The position numbers were made by a program, and so were the translations under genes. From Chrysemys picta bellii (Eukaryota > Chordata > Testudines > Emydidae): 64,000 nt of DNA. This document shows, one piece after another, positions 35,313 to 46,499 of this stretch. Where the stretch lies: the NCBI RefSeq assembly GCF_011386835.1, contig NC_088799.1:77395302-77459301 (forward strand). Direction: 5' to 3'. The notes beneath the pieces are model-generated. The model saw only the letters and a program-made list of their open reading frames with translations. It did no database searches and was not told the DNA's origin. How positions within the stretch are numbered: the stretch's first letter is position 1; each line of letters opens with the position of its first letter.

Positions 35313-35623
35313 CAGTGGTGGGCAACCTGCGACCCATAAGGGTAATCCGCTGGTGGGCCGCAAGACAGTTTGTTTACATTGACCATTTGCAGGTACGGCT
35401 GCCCGCAGCTCCCAGTGGCTGCAGTTCGCCGTTCCCGGCCAATGAGAGTTGCATGAAGCGGTGCGGGCTGGCCATCGCTTCCTGCAGCTCCCATTGGCCA
35501 GGAATGGCAAACCACGGTCACTGGGAGCTGCGGGCAGCTATGCCTGTGGATTGTCAATGTAAACAAACACTCTCGCAGCCTACCAGTGGATTACCCTCAT
35601 GGGTCATAGGTTGCCCACCACTG
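35313..35623. repeat. hAT MITE, CAGTGGTGGGCAACCT family
   Basis: 311 bp with ends CAGTGGTGGGCAACCTGCGA / inverse (ATAGGTTGCCCACCACTG) and a perfect 8-bp duplication GTTTAGAT (35,305-35,312 and 35,624-35,631). The interior is palindromic around paired 'gctgcccgcagctcccagtg' blocks. Open frames here are artefacts of the palindrome. Confidence 0.93.
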
Positions 35624-35837
35624 GTTTAGATGGAGATACTTATAGTTCAGGACCAGATATGAGCAGAAGCTGTCCCACACAGCAACACATACACATCGCT
35701 GCCTCTATTCCAGCTACAGAGCCATTCCCTCTTCTCCCCCATCAGCATGCCATTTCAGACCACACGATCCTCTGCCATTCACACTACCACCTGCTGTCCA
35801 GCATCAACCCTATCCTTCAGCCAGCCAGACTTCCAAT

Positions 35838-35960
35838 TAGGGTGACCAGACAGCAAGTGTGAAAAATCGGGACAGGGGTGGGGGGTAATAGGAGCCTATA
35901 TAAGAAAAAACCCCAAATATCAGGACAGTCCCTATAAAATCGGGACATCTGGTCACCCTA
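35838..35960 (-). repeat. TAGGGTGACCAGA hAT MITE, copy 3
   Basis: A 123-bp copy with clean TAGGGTGACCAGA / TCTGGTCACCCTA ends and a perfect 8-bp duplication CTTCCAAT (35,830-35,837 and 35,961-35,968). It confirms the hAT assignment of this family. Confidence 0.93.
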
Positions 35961-35968
35961 CTTCCAAT

Positions 35969-36699
35969 CTCTCTTCTGGCACTAGCGTCCTTCCTTTTTT
36001 CCACCATCCCCAGCAGCTACAAGTAGAACATTGCTTATATATAACAGGACTGTAAGTTTCCACATACAACTTCCATGTGTAAGTTGTGTGTGAATACAAA
36101 AGACTGCAGTCTAAAGCATGTATTACTTATCAAGTACTGCTTTCCACACCATCACCGATGATCAGTTATAAGCACAACTTTCCCAAGAGGAGCACTGACC
36201 CATCTGTCTTTGACTGCAATGATTCTTACTGCCAAGTGTATTACAATCAGAAGGGCTAAACTTTCCTTTTATAAAAGAATGCTACTACACCTCTATCTTA
36301 GCAGGATGATGCAAAAAGAGTAGAAGGTTCTAGGATGCTTTAAAAGAATGATTGCTATTGGTTGCAGGTGGTATTTTCCTGACCACTGCTCAGATAGGCC
36401 ACACAATACATGGGATCCTGATGGAACACAGAGATGGGTACGCTCTTTCTCTCTGTTCCTGTTGGTTGCCATTTTTGCTGTCTCTCATTTTCTTATTTCA
36501 CTTCACATTCCCTTCCCTTCCAGTGGTCTCCTCACACACTTTATCTTTTTACTATGGCAGATTGCTTCACCTTGGCCATGTTTTGGCATAGGTGGGTCAC
36601 TCCCTTTCTCTTCTGCTTTTCAGGTGTTTTTCTCAAGGACCTCGGAAAGCTGGACCCCTTTGAAATGTGACTTTTAAATGGTCTGTATTTCATTACATT
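35969..36699. other. non-coding, nothing recognised
   Basis: Three overlapping open frames near 36,350-36,680 are Phe/Ser/Leu-rich, start inconsistently and match no family I know. Treated as chance. Confidence 0.45.
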
Positions 36700-36990
36700 C
36701 ATAGATTCCGAAGCCAGAAGGGACCATTCTGATCATCTAGTCTGATCTACTGTATAATACAGGTCAGAGAACTTCCCCAACGTATTTCCTTTTGCACTAC
36801 TGCATATCTTTTAAAAAATTCAATCTTGATTTAAATATTGTCGGTGACAGAGAATCCATCATAACCCTTGGTAAATTATCCCAATGGTTAATTACTCTCA
36901 CAGTTAAAAACGTACACCTTATTTCCAGTCTGTATTTGTTTAGCTTCAACTCACAGCCATTGGATCTTGTTATAGCTTTAGCTTTCTGGT
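36700..36990 (-). repeat. CR1 LINE 3' end, minus strand
   Basis: 'tcatagattccgaagccaga', 'agggaccattctgatcatct' and 'gatctactgtataatacagg' are the reverse complement of a turtle CR1 3' UTR. 'tggtaaattatcccaatggt' and 'actctcacagttaaaaacgt' lie further into the element. 5'-truncated and non-coding. Confidence 0.85.
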
Positions 36991-36995
36991 TTTAA

Positions 36996-37269
36996 GAGGC
37001 CAGATCTACACTAGGAGCGCTTTACCAATGTAGCTATATTGATTTACTATACTGGCAACACACTCCTAGTGTGGACTGGCTAAACTGCACTTTTGTGGCA
37101 TGACCCCCCTGAGCAAAATAAGTGGTACTGAAAAAAGTGCACTTGCTGATATAACTGTATCTACACTAGGCACTTTTGCCAACACAGCTATGTTGGTCAC
37201 AAATCATATCTCATTACACCTCTGACCCAAATAGCTATGCTGGCACAAGTCTGTAGTGTAGAGCTGGTG
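36996..37269. repeat. MITE, 'TCTACACTA' type, TTA-flanked
   Basis: The left end 'aagaggccagatctacacta' is inverse to the right end 'tagtgtagagctggtg', with TTA on both outer sides. It belongs with the elements at 37,521 and 56,571. Confidence 0.65.
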
Positions 37270-37520
37270 TTAGTATTCAACAGGTTACATAAAAGGCTAC
37301 TAATAGACGGAGCATGAGAGGAACCCTGATAGACAAGAACACAAACAACCCTGGTGCAGCAGAACAAGGCTGGTGGCTGGAGCAGAATGGCCTGCCTCTA
37401 AAAACTGATGTTTGTTCCTCTTGCTAATAAATGTGAATGTGAGAGACATTCCTGATATTATCAAATGGGAGTATGGGTGGGGAAAGGAAGTGTTTGTGTG
37501 TTGCTGGCTAGGGTTTCTTA

Positions 37521-37806
37521 GGCTATGTCTACACTACAGAACTTCCAGCAGCACAGCTGTACCGCTACAGCTGCACTGCTGTGAGGTCTCCCGTGTAGCC
37601 GCTCTTTGCCGGCAGGAGAGAGCTCTCCTGCTGGCATAATTAAACCACTCACAACAAGTGGCGTTAGCTATGTCAGCAGGAGACATAGCACTGTCCCCAC
37701 CAGCACTTTTGGCAGTGACACTTATGTCGGGTCAGGAGGGTGTTTTTTTCCCACAACCGTGACCAATAAAAGTTTTACTAACAAAAGTGGTAGTGTAGAG
37801 AAAGCC
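37521..37806. repeat. Harbinger-like MITE with TTA duplication
   Basis: A 286-bp unit, GGCTATGTCTACACTAC to GTAGTGTAGAGAAAGCC, flanked by TTA at 37,518-37,520 and 37,807-37,809. A 3-bp TWA duplication and such ends suggest PIF/Harbinger. Its right flank is itself the target of the hAT MITE at 37,813. Confidence 0.82.
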
Positions 37807-37812
37807 TTAGAC

Positions 37813-38020
37813 CAGGGGTTCTCAAACTGGGGGTCGGGACCCCTCAGGTTATTACATGGGGGGTCGCGAGTTGTCAGCCTCCACCCCAAACCCCGCTTTG
37901 CCGCCAGCATTTATAATGGTGTTAAATATATAAAAAGTGTTTTTAATTTATAAGGGGGGGTCGCACTCAGAGGCTTGCTGGGTGGAAGGGGTCACCAGTA
38001 AAAAAGTTTGAGAGCCACTG
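37813..38020. repeat. hAT MITE, CAGGGGTTCTCAAACT family (copy 2)
   Basis: 208 bp with a perfect 8-bp duplication CCTTAGAC (37,805-37,812 and 38,021-38,028). The duplicated bases include the last bases of the adjacent Harbinger-like MITE, so this insertion is the younger. Same family as 25,211-25,430. Confidence 0.93.
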
Positions 38021-38466
38021 CCTTAGACAAAGGCTTTGACTGGTCAAGCTGTATTCAGTATGATGACAAGGCACTTGTATTTTGAAGATGGACCTGTTGA
38101 GTTTACACAGTTAATGGTGTAAAGAGAGAATTATGAGGGAGTTTTCCTTTTTTTCACCCCAAATATTTTTTATTTGACATACCACTAATATATGGAGACA
38201 AGGTATGTTGGGGAAGGATGCTTAATTACATCCGTGACAGAGGGAGATCAAAGATGAAGTGAGCAAAAGCAAAGAGAACACATTAACATGTAGCTAGATG
38301 AGACTATGCACAAACATATAACACATGGAAACAACATAAATCAACTTGAGACCTACATCAATATCAACCAGCTCTCCTCTTTCATAGTAATATACTTTCA
38401 GTTCATGTGTAAAGGTTCATTACCTACTATTCCTACATTGTGTTTACCTGGGAGATTACTATAAAC

Positions 38467-38772
38467 CAGGGGTCAGTAACCTTTCAGAAGTGGTGTGCCG
38501 AGTCTTCATTTATTCACTCTAAGTAAGGTTTCGCATGCCAATAATACTTTGAATGTTTTTAGAAGGTCTCTTTCTATAAGTCTATAATATATAACTAAAC
38601 TATTGTTGTATGTAAAGTAAATAAGGTTTTTAAAATGTTTAAGCTTCATTTAAAATTAAATTAAAATGCAGAGCCCCCCGGACCGGTGGCCAGGACCCAG
38701 GCAGCGTGAGTGCCACTGAAAATCAGCTCGCGTGCCGCCTTTGGCATGCGTGCCATAGGTTGCCTACCCCTG
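38467..38772. repeat. hAT MITE, CAGGGGTCAGTAACC family
   Basis: 306 bp with ends CAGGGGTCAGTAACCTTTC and GGTTGCCTACCCCTG and a perfect 8-bp duplication CTATAAAC (38,459-38,466 and 38,773-38,780). The interior is AT-rich with one GC-rich patch. Confidence 0.92.
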
Positions 38773-39039
38773 CTATAAACCATGAAGTGTGTCTGGTAAA
38801 GGATCCAATCTCTCTTATTATCATCTTAGAGGGATAATGACCGAGACCCTCGAGTACAGAGATTAACTAGGTATGTTAGCAGTGACTTAACTATTTTACA
38901 TTGGTATAAGGAAGTTGGCTTTAATCTGTTGTAGGGTTTGTGGAGATGTGAACTTGTATTTAAAAGGAGATGACCAGAGAGAAGCAATTGTGTATGAATG
39001 GGAGATATCCTTTAAATACAGCACACTGGCAATCTGTAA

Positions 39040-41590
39040 CACTGGTCTACAATTTTTGAGAAGTCGTCTGCTTCAGAGATAAAATGTGCTATTTATTATG
39101 TATTTTGATGTGCTGAATTCAAATATGACAATTAAAACAACTGATTGGCTACTGTTTCTAAGATATTTAAGTTTTTACATTTTATGTCTATGGATATTGT
39201 GTAGATAGTAGAGTTTTAATCATAAATTGTAAACCTAGATCTTTTCATGTATTTATGGTTGCTTTACATGATAATATTTCACCTGTCCTGTTTATGTAAC
39301 ATTTTAAAAATCAGCAAAAGGGTTATATAAATAAAATTTATTAGGAAACAACAGGCAAAAAACTATTATGTACATAGTTGAGTCCTATTCAGTGTCTACT
39401 CGTCGCTTCTTGGCTTGTCTCTTGTATTCATTAAATGGAGCATCTCTTGTCACTGTCCAGCAATAGTCTGCAAGCACTGATGGGCTCCATTTGCCCTGAT
39501 AGCGTTTCTCCATTGTTGCAATGTCCTGGTGAAATCGCTCGCTGTGCTCATCGCTCACTGCTCTGCAGTTCGTTGGAAAAAAAATCTAGATGAGAGTGCA
39601 AAAAATGTATCTTTAGTGACATGTTGCAACCAAGGCTTTTGTATGCCTTGAGGAGATTTTCCACCAACAACCTGTAGTTGTCTGCCTTGTTGTTTCCGAG
39701 AAAATTTATTGCCACTAACTGGAAGGCTTTCCATGCCATCTTTTCCTTGCCACACAGTGCATGGTCAAATGCATCATCTCAAAGAAGTTCACGAATCTGA
39801 GGACCAACAAAGACACCTTCTTTTATCTTAGCTTCACTTAACCTTGGAAATTTTCCATGGAGGTACTTGAAAGCTGCTTGTATTTTGTCAATGGCCTTGA
39901 CAAAGTTCTTCATCAGACCCAGCTTGATGTGTAAGGGTGGTAACAAAATCTTCCTTGATTCAACAAGTGGTGGATGCTGAACACTTTTCCTTCCAGGCTC
40001 CAATGACTGTCGGGGTGGCCAATCTTTCTTGATGTAGTGGGAATCTCTTGCACGACTATCCCATTCGCAGAGAAAACAGCAGTACTTTGTGTATCCAGTC
40101 TGCAGACCAAGCAAGAGAGCAACAACCTTCAAATCGCCACAAAGCTGCCACTGATGTTGGTCATAGTTTATGCACCTCAAAAGTTGTTTCATGTTGTCAT
40201 AGGTTTCCTTCATATGGACTGCATGACCAACTGGAATTGATGGCAAAACATTGCCATTATGCAGTAAAACAGCTTTAAGACTCGTCTTCAATGAATCAAT
40301 GAACAGTCTCCACTCATCTGGATCGTGAACGATGTTGAGGGCTGCCATCACATCATCGATGTTGTTGCAGGCTACAAGATCACCTTCCATGAAGAAGAAT
40401 GGGACAAGATCCTTTTGACGGTCACGGAACAAGGAAATCCTAACATCACCCGCCAGGAGATTCCACTGCTGTAGTCTGGAGCCCAACAGCTCTGCCTTAC
40501 TCTTGGGTAGTTCCAAATCCCTGACAAGGGCATTCAGTTCACCTTGTGTTATGAGGTGTGGTTCAGACAAGGAGGATGGGAGAAAATGTGGGTCCTGTGA
40601 CATTGATGGTTCAGGACCAGAAGTTTCATCCCCTTCCTCTTCCTCGTCTGACTCAAGTGAGAATGATTCTGGTGCATCAGGAACCGGCAGTCCTTCTCCG
40701 TGGGGTACTGGGCGTATAGCTGATGGAATGTTTGGATAATGCACAGTCCACTTTTTCTTCTTTGACACACCTTTCCCAACTGGAGGCACCATGCAGAAGT
40801 AACAATTGCTGGTATGATCTGTTGGCTCTCTCCAAATCATTGGCACTGCAAAAGGCATAGATTTCCTTTTCCTGTTCAACCACTGGCGAAGATTTGTTGC
40901 ACAAGTGTTGCAGCATATGTGTGGGGCCCACCTCTTGTCCTGATCTCCGATTTTGAAGCCAAAATAAAGGTGATAGGCTTTCTTCACCATAGTGGTTATA
41001 CTGCGCTTTTGTGATGCAAAAGTCACTTCACCACAAACATAGCAGAAGTTATCTGCACTGTTCACACAAGTACAAGGCATCTCTGCTCACTTTGGCAAAA
41101 CAGAAATGTGTCCCTTTGCAAAATCAAACACTGACAAATAAGAGAGCATGACACTGTATGATTTCTAGAGCTGATATAGGGCAATTTGTTCAGCAGAGTG
41201 ATGTAAGCTTCGTTATGATTGCATCATGCATGACTTCTAGGAATAACATGATGCAATTCATATCATGTATGACGCAATACCAGCTTCAGATTGCATCATT
41301 CATTGTTTTGCCTAAAAAGCAAGTACTGTCCAAACCCAGTCATAGATTTATTCATAGATCCAGTCAAAGATGTATTTTAGTCATTTCTGGTTTAAATTGA
41401 GATCCCTTCCCTTTATAACTTGCTTATCCTCCGCCATTCCCAAGTCAAGGGTCGTATATACTGACCGAATAGCATATCTTGAAAACTAGAGCCAATCAAC
41501 AATTTTAAGCATCATTTTCGTTCTCAGTGACCCAGAATTAGTAAAGTTTGACTACATTTATTTCAGAAGCATTTTGGCTGTAGAGCAGTG
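39040..41590 (-). mobile_element. CACTA-like DNA transposon, near-complete
   Basis: The 2,551-bp unit starts CACTGGTCTACA and ends TGTAGAGCAGTG. TAA flanks both sides (39,037-39,039 and 41,591-41,593), a 3-bp duplication. Subterminal sequence is also inverted over about 130 bp: the left 'ctgattggctactgtttcta' (near 39,141-39,160) corresponds to a right-end 'gttgattggctctagttttc' read on the other strand. CACTG ends with a 3-bp duplication fit the EnSpm/CACTA superfamily. The interior carries one long minus-strand gene (39,385-41,080). The superfamily call is my inference from the ends. Confidence 0.8.
39385..41080 (-). pseudogene. transposon-encoded protein with one nonsense codon and one frameshift
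   Basis: The minus-strand ATG at 41,080 opens 433 codons: a Cys-rich N-terminus with paired C..C and CC..C motifs (CYVCGE near residue 13, HICCNTCATNLRQW near 54, CYFC near 93), an acidic middle (about 145-160), a 'DEWRLFIDSLKTSLKAVLLH' block near 260, CGDLKVVALLLGLQTGY then CCFLCEWD near 325, and QIRELL before a TGA at 39,779-39,781. The frame continues past the stop (DDAFDHALCGKEKMAWKAFQ). It shifts by one base at a T run near 39,580-39,590 and ends SERFHQDI, MEKRYQGKWSPS, ADYCW, stop at 39,385. I recall this as a widespread uncharacterised transposon-type protein in Hydra and insects. Confidence 0.82.
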
Positions 41591-43093
41591 TAATCATAAA
41601 GGAGTGGCAAGGATGCTGGGTAGACCTCTTTGAGTCAGCCTTTACAGCTAAGGCACAGAAAGATGTATAAATCCAGGGCTGTCTTCCTCTCCTTGCTATT
41701 TAAAAACATTAACAAACCTGGCAAATAAAGTTTTCCCCATACTCCTTCCATTTGATTTCCATATTATTTAATCCTGGGATCAAACAACTGTTGAGGCTCC
41801 CCATTATCACAAAAAACTGCGGGAGAGGGGCAAGAAGGAGGGAGGGTATAGTTGTTAGACTTGGTCACATGGTCCTACATGGCTTTCTATGACCTTTATC
41901 TCCCCTTATCAAAATGATCCTGCAGATATCACTGCACTGCTTCAATTTTCCCCATCTCTTTCCAGTTGCTAAAGAATCAGCTGATTCCAACATTCCATCT
42001 CTCCTCCTTTCATATGTGGTACCCCAAACACCTACTTTACAACTGAAAAGCTGTAAAGAAAAATAAAATAAAGGAGAATGTAATGAAAACCGGGAAAGGT
42101 AAACGTCAGTTAACTTCTTTCAATCTCCCCCTCCCCTTTGACAATTTTGCTCTCTCTTGCTTAGATAGCAAAAATTATCATGCTAATTAATGTTCATGTT
42201 CTTCTTTATCCTTCCATACTGCTTCCCCCCTAAGTCCATTTGTATAATAAAATTCTGATGTGGCGCAATTTGCATAAGTGGACACTGGCATAGCACCTTG
42301 CTGTGGCTAAGAGACTCTCTGGTACTCCAAAAAGTGCTGTTTCTTGGATGAGGAGCCAGAAAGAAGTGGGTCACGGAGCTCCAGGTAGGAACCATTAGTG
42401 GAATAATGGTTTTAGTATGTCTGGGGAGATGGGGGTGGTGGTGGTGGTGAGGAAACAGTGCTCCAGTGGAACTAGGGACAAACTTGTAAGCAGGCATCAC
42501 TCACCAGAAAGCAAAGACCACTTAGTATGAGATCCATGGGCATGTGCAAAGCAGCACTGTTCACAGTCAAGGGCCTCATAATAACCCTGAGGGGTACTAA
42601 AAGGTGGCTGGCAGAATGGGAGTAATGTGAAGATGTAGTAGCTTAGAACCTGCCACATGAAAGAAGGTTGCTCAGCACTAGTAATCGCAACAATAATCTC
42701 TTGGATTGGAGGCCGGCCAGAGCGGAGCAATGCAGCTGCCGGTAGGGACAGAGCTATGCAGCTGCCAGTAGGGATGTGACTAAAGATCGATTTGTATTTG
42801 ATCTGTACACATAGTGCCATGTTGCAAATATCTGTACGCTGTGAACATGAATTAACAAACAGTCATGTGATTATTAAGGTGATGCTTTCTTGCTGATGTA
42901 TTATTAAATCTGAACATTAGGGAATACTATATAGAGCTGTCATGTGGCAAGTTTGTGAGTACAGTGACTAGGAATCCTGTGAAATCATGCAGCATTTGGC
43001 AAGAGACCTCCATTTTGAATGTGTGGGAAGCATATGAGCAATAGAAAGGTGTGCCTAGCGTGGGCATTTTTTCAACCTGTATTAGGCTTTCAG

Positions 43094-43138
43094 TCTAAAG
43101 CCCACTGAAGTTAATGGAAAGATTCAGTGGGCTTTAGA
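43094..43138. repeat. 16-bp stem hairpin
   Basis: TCTAAAGCCCACTGAA and its exact inverse TTCAGTGGGCTTTAGA are separated by 13 bases. No terminal duplication was found. Confidence 0.7.
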
Positions 43139-43688
43139 ATAGACCCTATGAAAATAATTCTGCCAAAGTTAAATATAGAATGGCAAAGGCACTCTCTGTT
43201 GCGGTGGTGCAGTAGCTACAATTGCCATGGTGAAGTAAGTGCAGGTCAGGCATGCAGAGATATATTAAGACTGGCACATCAATCAAATGGTTGCCAAGGA
43301 AACCTGTCATTTTCAAAATGAAATATGCTGGGTGACTGTTAACACTCAGAAGAAGGCCTGGGCCATGAAAGGACACGGTGCTACACAATGCTCTTGGTGA
43401 GATATTTGCACATGATATGGATCTATATTCAACTTTGGAAGACAAGGGATTTGTTATACTGCAGAGTATTCTCAAACCATATTATAAAATCTCATCTGAG
43501 TTTTTGTTCAATCAAATTTCTGACATCTGTGAATGAATATGCCTATAACTATTAATGCTGGAGGCGAGAGAAATATTACCTATGTTCTTCATCACTGACG
43601 CATAGCTCCAGAATAACACAACATGGTTCTTCATTAATTTTCCTGTCTCCTACGTTGATAACTAATTTAACAGAACTGCAGTTTTGCA

Positions 43689-43715
43689 CTCTCTCTCTCT
43701 CTCTCTCTCTCTCTC
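43689..43715. repeat. (CT)n microsatellite
   Basis: An uninterrupted CT dinucleotide run. Confidence 0.95.
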
Positions 43716-45154
43716 ACAAGTGCAGGTATGGTGACTTTCAAGAGTTTTTGGGGAAATATTGGGAAAAAAAATGTTACAGAGAGGAGATAATGTTGGAAAC
43801 AAACACCAAAAGCTGATATTTACAGTTTGGCCTGTTTGTGCACAGCTTGCATCTCTGTCAGTAATGATGCTTTATCCAGCCACTATTTCATATCTGCTAT
43901 CAAGAGCTAGTGGGCTGGAAGCTTCTTGGCTATTTTAAACCCCCAGCATTAGCATTTTCTATACTACCACGTATACAAAAAAGACTATGCCTACCCATCA
44001 ACCAGTTAATTCAAGATGCTGTAACAACATGGAATTACTATGTTAAAATGTCTCATAGAAAACAAACCAGCTTGGCGTGTGAACTGTACAGAGCAACCAA
44101 ATGCCATAAGTCTAATTCCTTCCCAATGGACTATTGCTGAAACTAGGGCAGATAATACTGAAGTAATCTGAAAACCTAACAGGAAAAAATTAATGTAGGC
44201 CAGACTGCATCTCTGTAATAACAGCACTGAGGGCTTTGAAACTGTACTTCACAAAAGTTTTTAAACTATGCATAAATCTAATGAAAGCAGAAACAATTAA
44301 ATTGTTTCTCATGTTTCAGCCACGCTGAAACAGAACACTGGGATTCAGCTACCTATGTACTAGATCCATGCGCTGTTATATTTTTTCAGCTTGGATGGCA
44401 ACTTCTCTAATGCCAAAGCAGCCATTCAAAGCATTGTTAAACAAATACTGCTACAGAATGCCAAATATATCAAAATACAACTTCAAAATAAAGAATTATT
44501 AATAAAGAAGTAAAGGGTTATTGACTTACTCATCAAGAAACAAGTAAAGAGAAGGTAGGACTAATGAGATGTTCCCACAAAAATACACAGGATCTGTAGT
44601 GAATAGCTGTCATTTAATCTCACAGAATGATACATTTTGGCAACCTCATAAAAATATAAAGCTATCAGGTTTTGACATCTTTTGGTATGGCAGAGTCATT
44701 TTCTGCAGCTTTGCCAAGCCATGTTTCCTATGAAAAATTATCTGCTGTCCTTGAGGATCTTTAAGTTGGTTGCTACTGCACCTTTCTTCCTCTGACGGTT
44801 GCAAGCCTTTAAAAAAAAAATGCAGTTTAACAATAATGTCTGTTTTCTTCAAAACGGAGGGCAAATTATTTTTACTTGAGTGACTAAAGGTAGCCTACCT
44901 GTGGCCCTGATCCTGGAACTGGATGAGGGTAGGCAGACCCTGGTGCCTACATGGAATCTCATTGACTTCAGGGGTTGGCCCACATTGATCCAACTGCAGG
45001 ACTGAAACTAGTCTGAACTTCAAAACAGCTGAACACTTGCAGTGTCCAGGTCCTACTTACTCCAACAGGAGGAATGAGTGCACAGCACTTCTGATGATCA
45101 GATCATTTATTTTGGTACCTATCTATAGGCTCCCAAAATTGAACATTTTATGGA

Positions 45155-45327
45155 GAATCATAGAATACTGGGGTTAGAAGGGACCTCAGGAGGTCCTCTA
45201 GTCCAACCCCCTGCTCAAAGCAGGACCACTCCCCAGACAGATTTTTGCCCCAGATCCCTAAATGGCCCCCTCAAGGATTGAGCTCACAACCCTGGGTTTA
45301 GTAGGCTAATGCTCAAACCACTGAGCT
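45155..45327 (-). repeat. turtle tRNA-derived SINE with CR1-like tail
   Basis: On the minus strand: AGCTCAGTGGTTTGAGC, then a B-box-like GAGCTCAATCC, then a unique middle, and a tail (GGTCCCTTCTAACCCCAG ... ATTCTATGATTCTC) like the CR1 3' end. This fits the tortoise polIII/SINE, which borrows the CR1 tail. The 5' head is truncated at AGCTCAGTGG. Confidence 0.85.
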
Positions 45328-45625
45328 GTTTGAATACCTTTATTTAATAGTTATAGCAGAGAGTAAATCACTACAAACATATACTGGTATTATTTATAGG
45401 TCTATTTAAGTTCTTTATATGTCATTAGAAAACACTAACATGCATATTGTACATCTTAGTTTAAGAAAACTTTGAATCATGAACAATGCACATTATTTTT
45501 TAAAATTAATACTTATTTCCAAATGGCTGCTGTATTCATGCTATCAAATGATCAGACATTGTCTTCAAAGCCCTGCTTATCAGTAGCAACTATTTGGTAA
45601 CCAGTCAAACAACAAAAATAAGCAT

Positions 45626-45761
45626 GACAAGGTGGGTGAGGTAATATATTTTATTGGACCAACTTCTGTTGGTGAGAGACACAAATGTGTAAGCTCAAAA
45701 ACTTGTATCTCTTGCCAACAGAAGTTGGTCCAATAAATTATATTACCTCACCCACCTTGTC
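45626..45761. repeat. palindromic 'GACAAGGTGGGTGAGG' repeat
   Basis: The left arm GACAAGGTGGGTGAGGTAAT, then ATTGGACCAACTTCTGTTGG, is repeated in inverse order on the right, ending CCTCACCCACCTTGTC. The middle is shortened. Same family as 60,686-60,854 and the fragments near 54.1 and 54.3 kb. Confidence 0.85.
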
Positions 45762-46499
45762 TCTCTAATATCTTGGAACCGACACATCTACAACACTACA
45801 TACAAAAACAGGCATCACAGCCGTAAAAGTAATCCCTATTACTTTGGACTGCTGTTACCATTGCAGCTAAACTTTACCTCTTTTCAGGTTGCCTAGACTA
45901 GATGACCTAATACTTTTTTCCACCTCTAACTCACATAATAGTAAAGTAGAACAATAATTGAATCTCATGAATTTCAGTCTTATATGTTAAGGGCTGAGTA
46001 ACGTCTGTTCTTGGCCTCACTCTTTCTTAACTACTTCCTTGTGTTGGCAGCAGGATTGTAATGTACTTCTGTAATCACACTTCATCTGTACCCCAGTGCT
46101 TGAAATACCTGCCTCTTATACCAGAGGTGCTTAAAATATTATACATACTTTGTAAAATGCTTAGAGATAAGGCTCCTTTAATTTAAGCAGTCATGACATT
46201 AGGCATAAGCAGACTAAACAATTGCTTAGGACCTAGGCAGCTCAGCCCCCACTCCCCCATTTAGTACTACTCCTCAAAATACCATTCATCTTAGTTAATG
46301 TGGGCTTTTAAACTTGTGTACATAAGTGCTGAGTTGATGGATTGTCTGGCCCGGGAAAGAATACACTTAGGTCACTGGCTGGATTGCACTAGAATAAATG
46401 GTGGCTCATCAGCCAGAGGTTATGGGCGTGCTGCGGATAGATGAACAGGATGGTTCCTTCTCGCCTTAAAGCCTATGTTTAGGGGGGGGGGGGGGGGAG
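45762..46499. other. non-coding spacer to the CpG island
   Basis: Includes a G run at 46,481-46,497. No gene or named repeat was seen. Confidence 0.45.

Larger units (their letters stand above)
41594..45154. other. non-coding; simple repeats and one hairpin
   Basis: Contains a (CT)n tract (43,689-43,715), a short tandem duplication of 'atgcagctgccggtagggac' near 42,730-42,780, a 16-bp-stem hairpin (43,094-43,138) and an ancient repeat fragment near 44,900-45,010. No gene found. Confidence 0.5.

Noticed and set aside
36348..36677. Three overlapping frames of 78-109 codons
   Set aside because: Hydrophobic Phe/Ser/Leu composition of T/C-rich DNA, open in all three frames. No family resemblance.
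39779..41080. 433-codon ORF considered as a host gene
   Set aside because: It lies between CACTG inverted ends with a TAA duplication, is a single unspliced frame, and carries a stop and a frameshift relative to its own continuation. A transposon origin explains it better.
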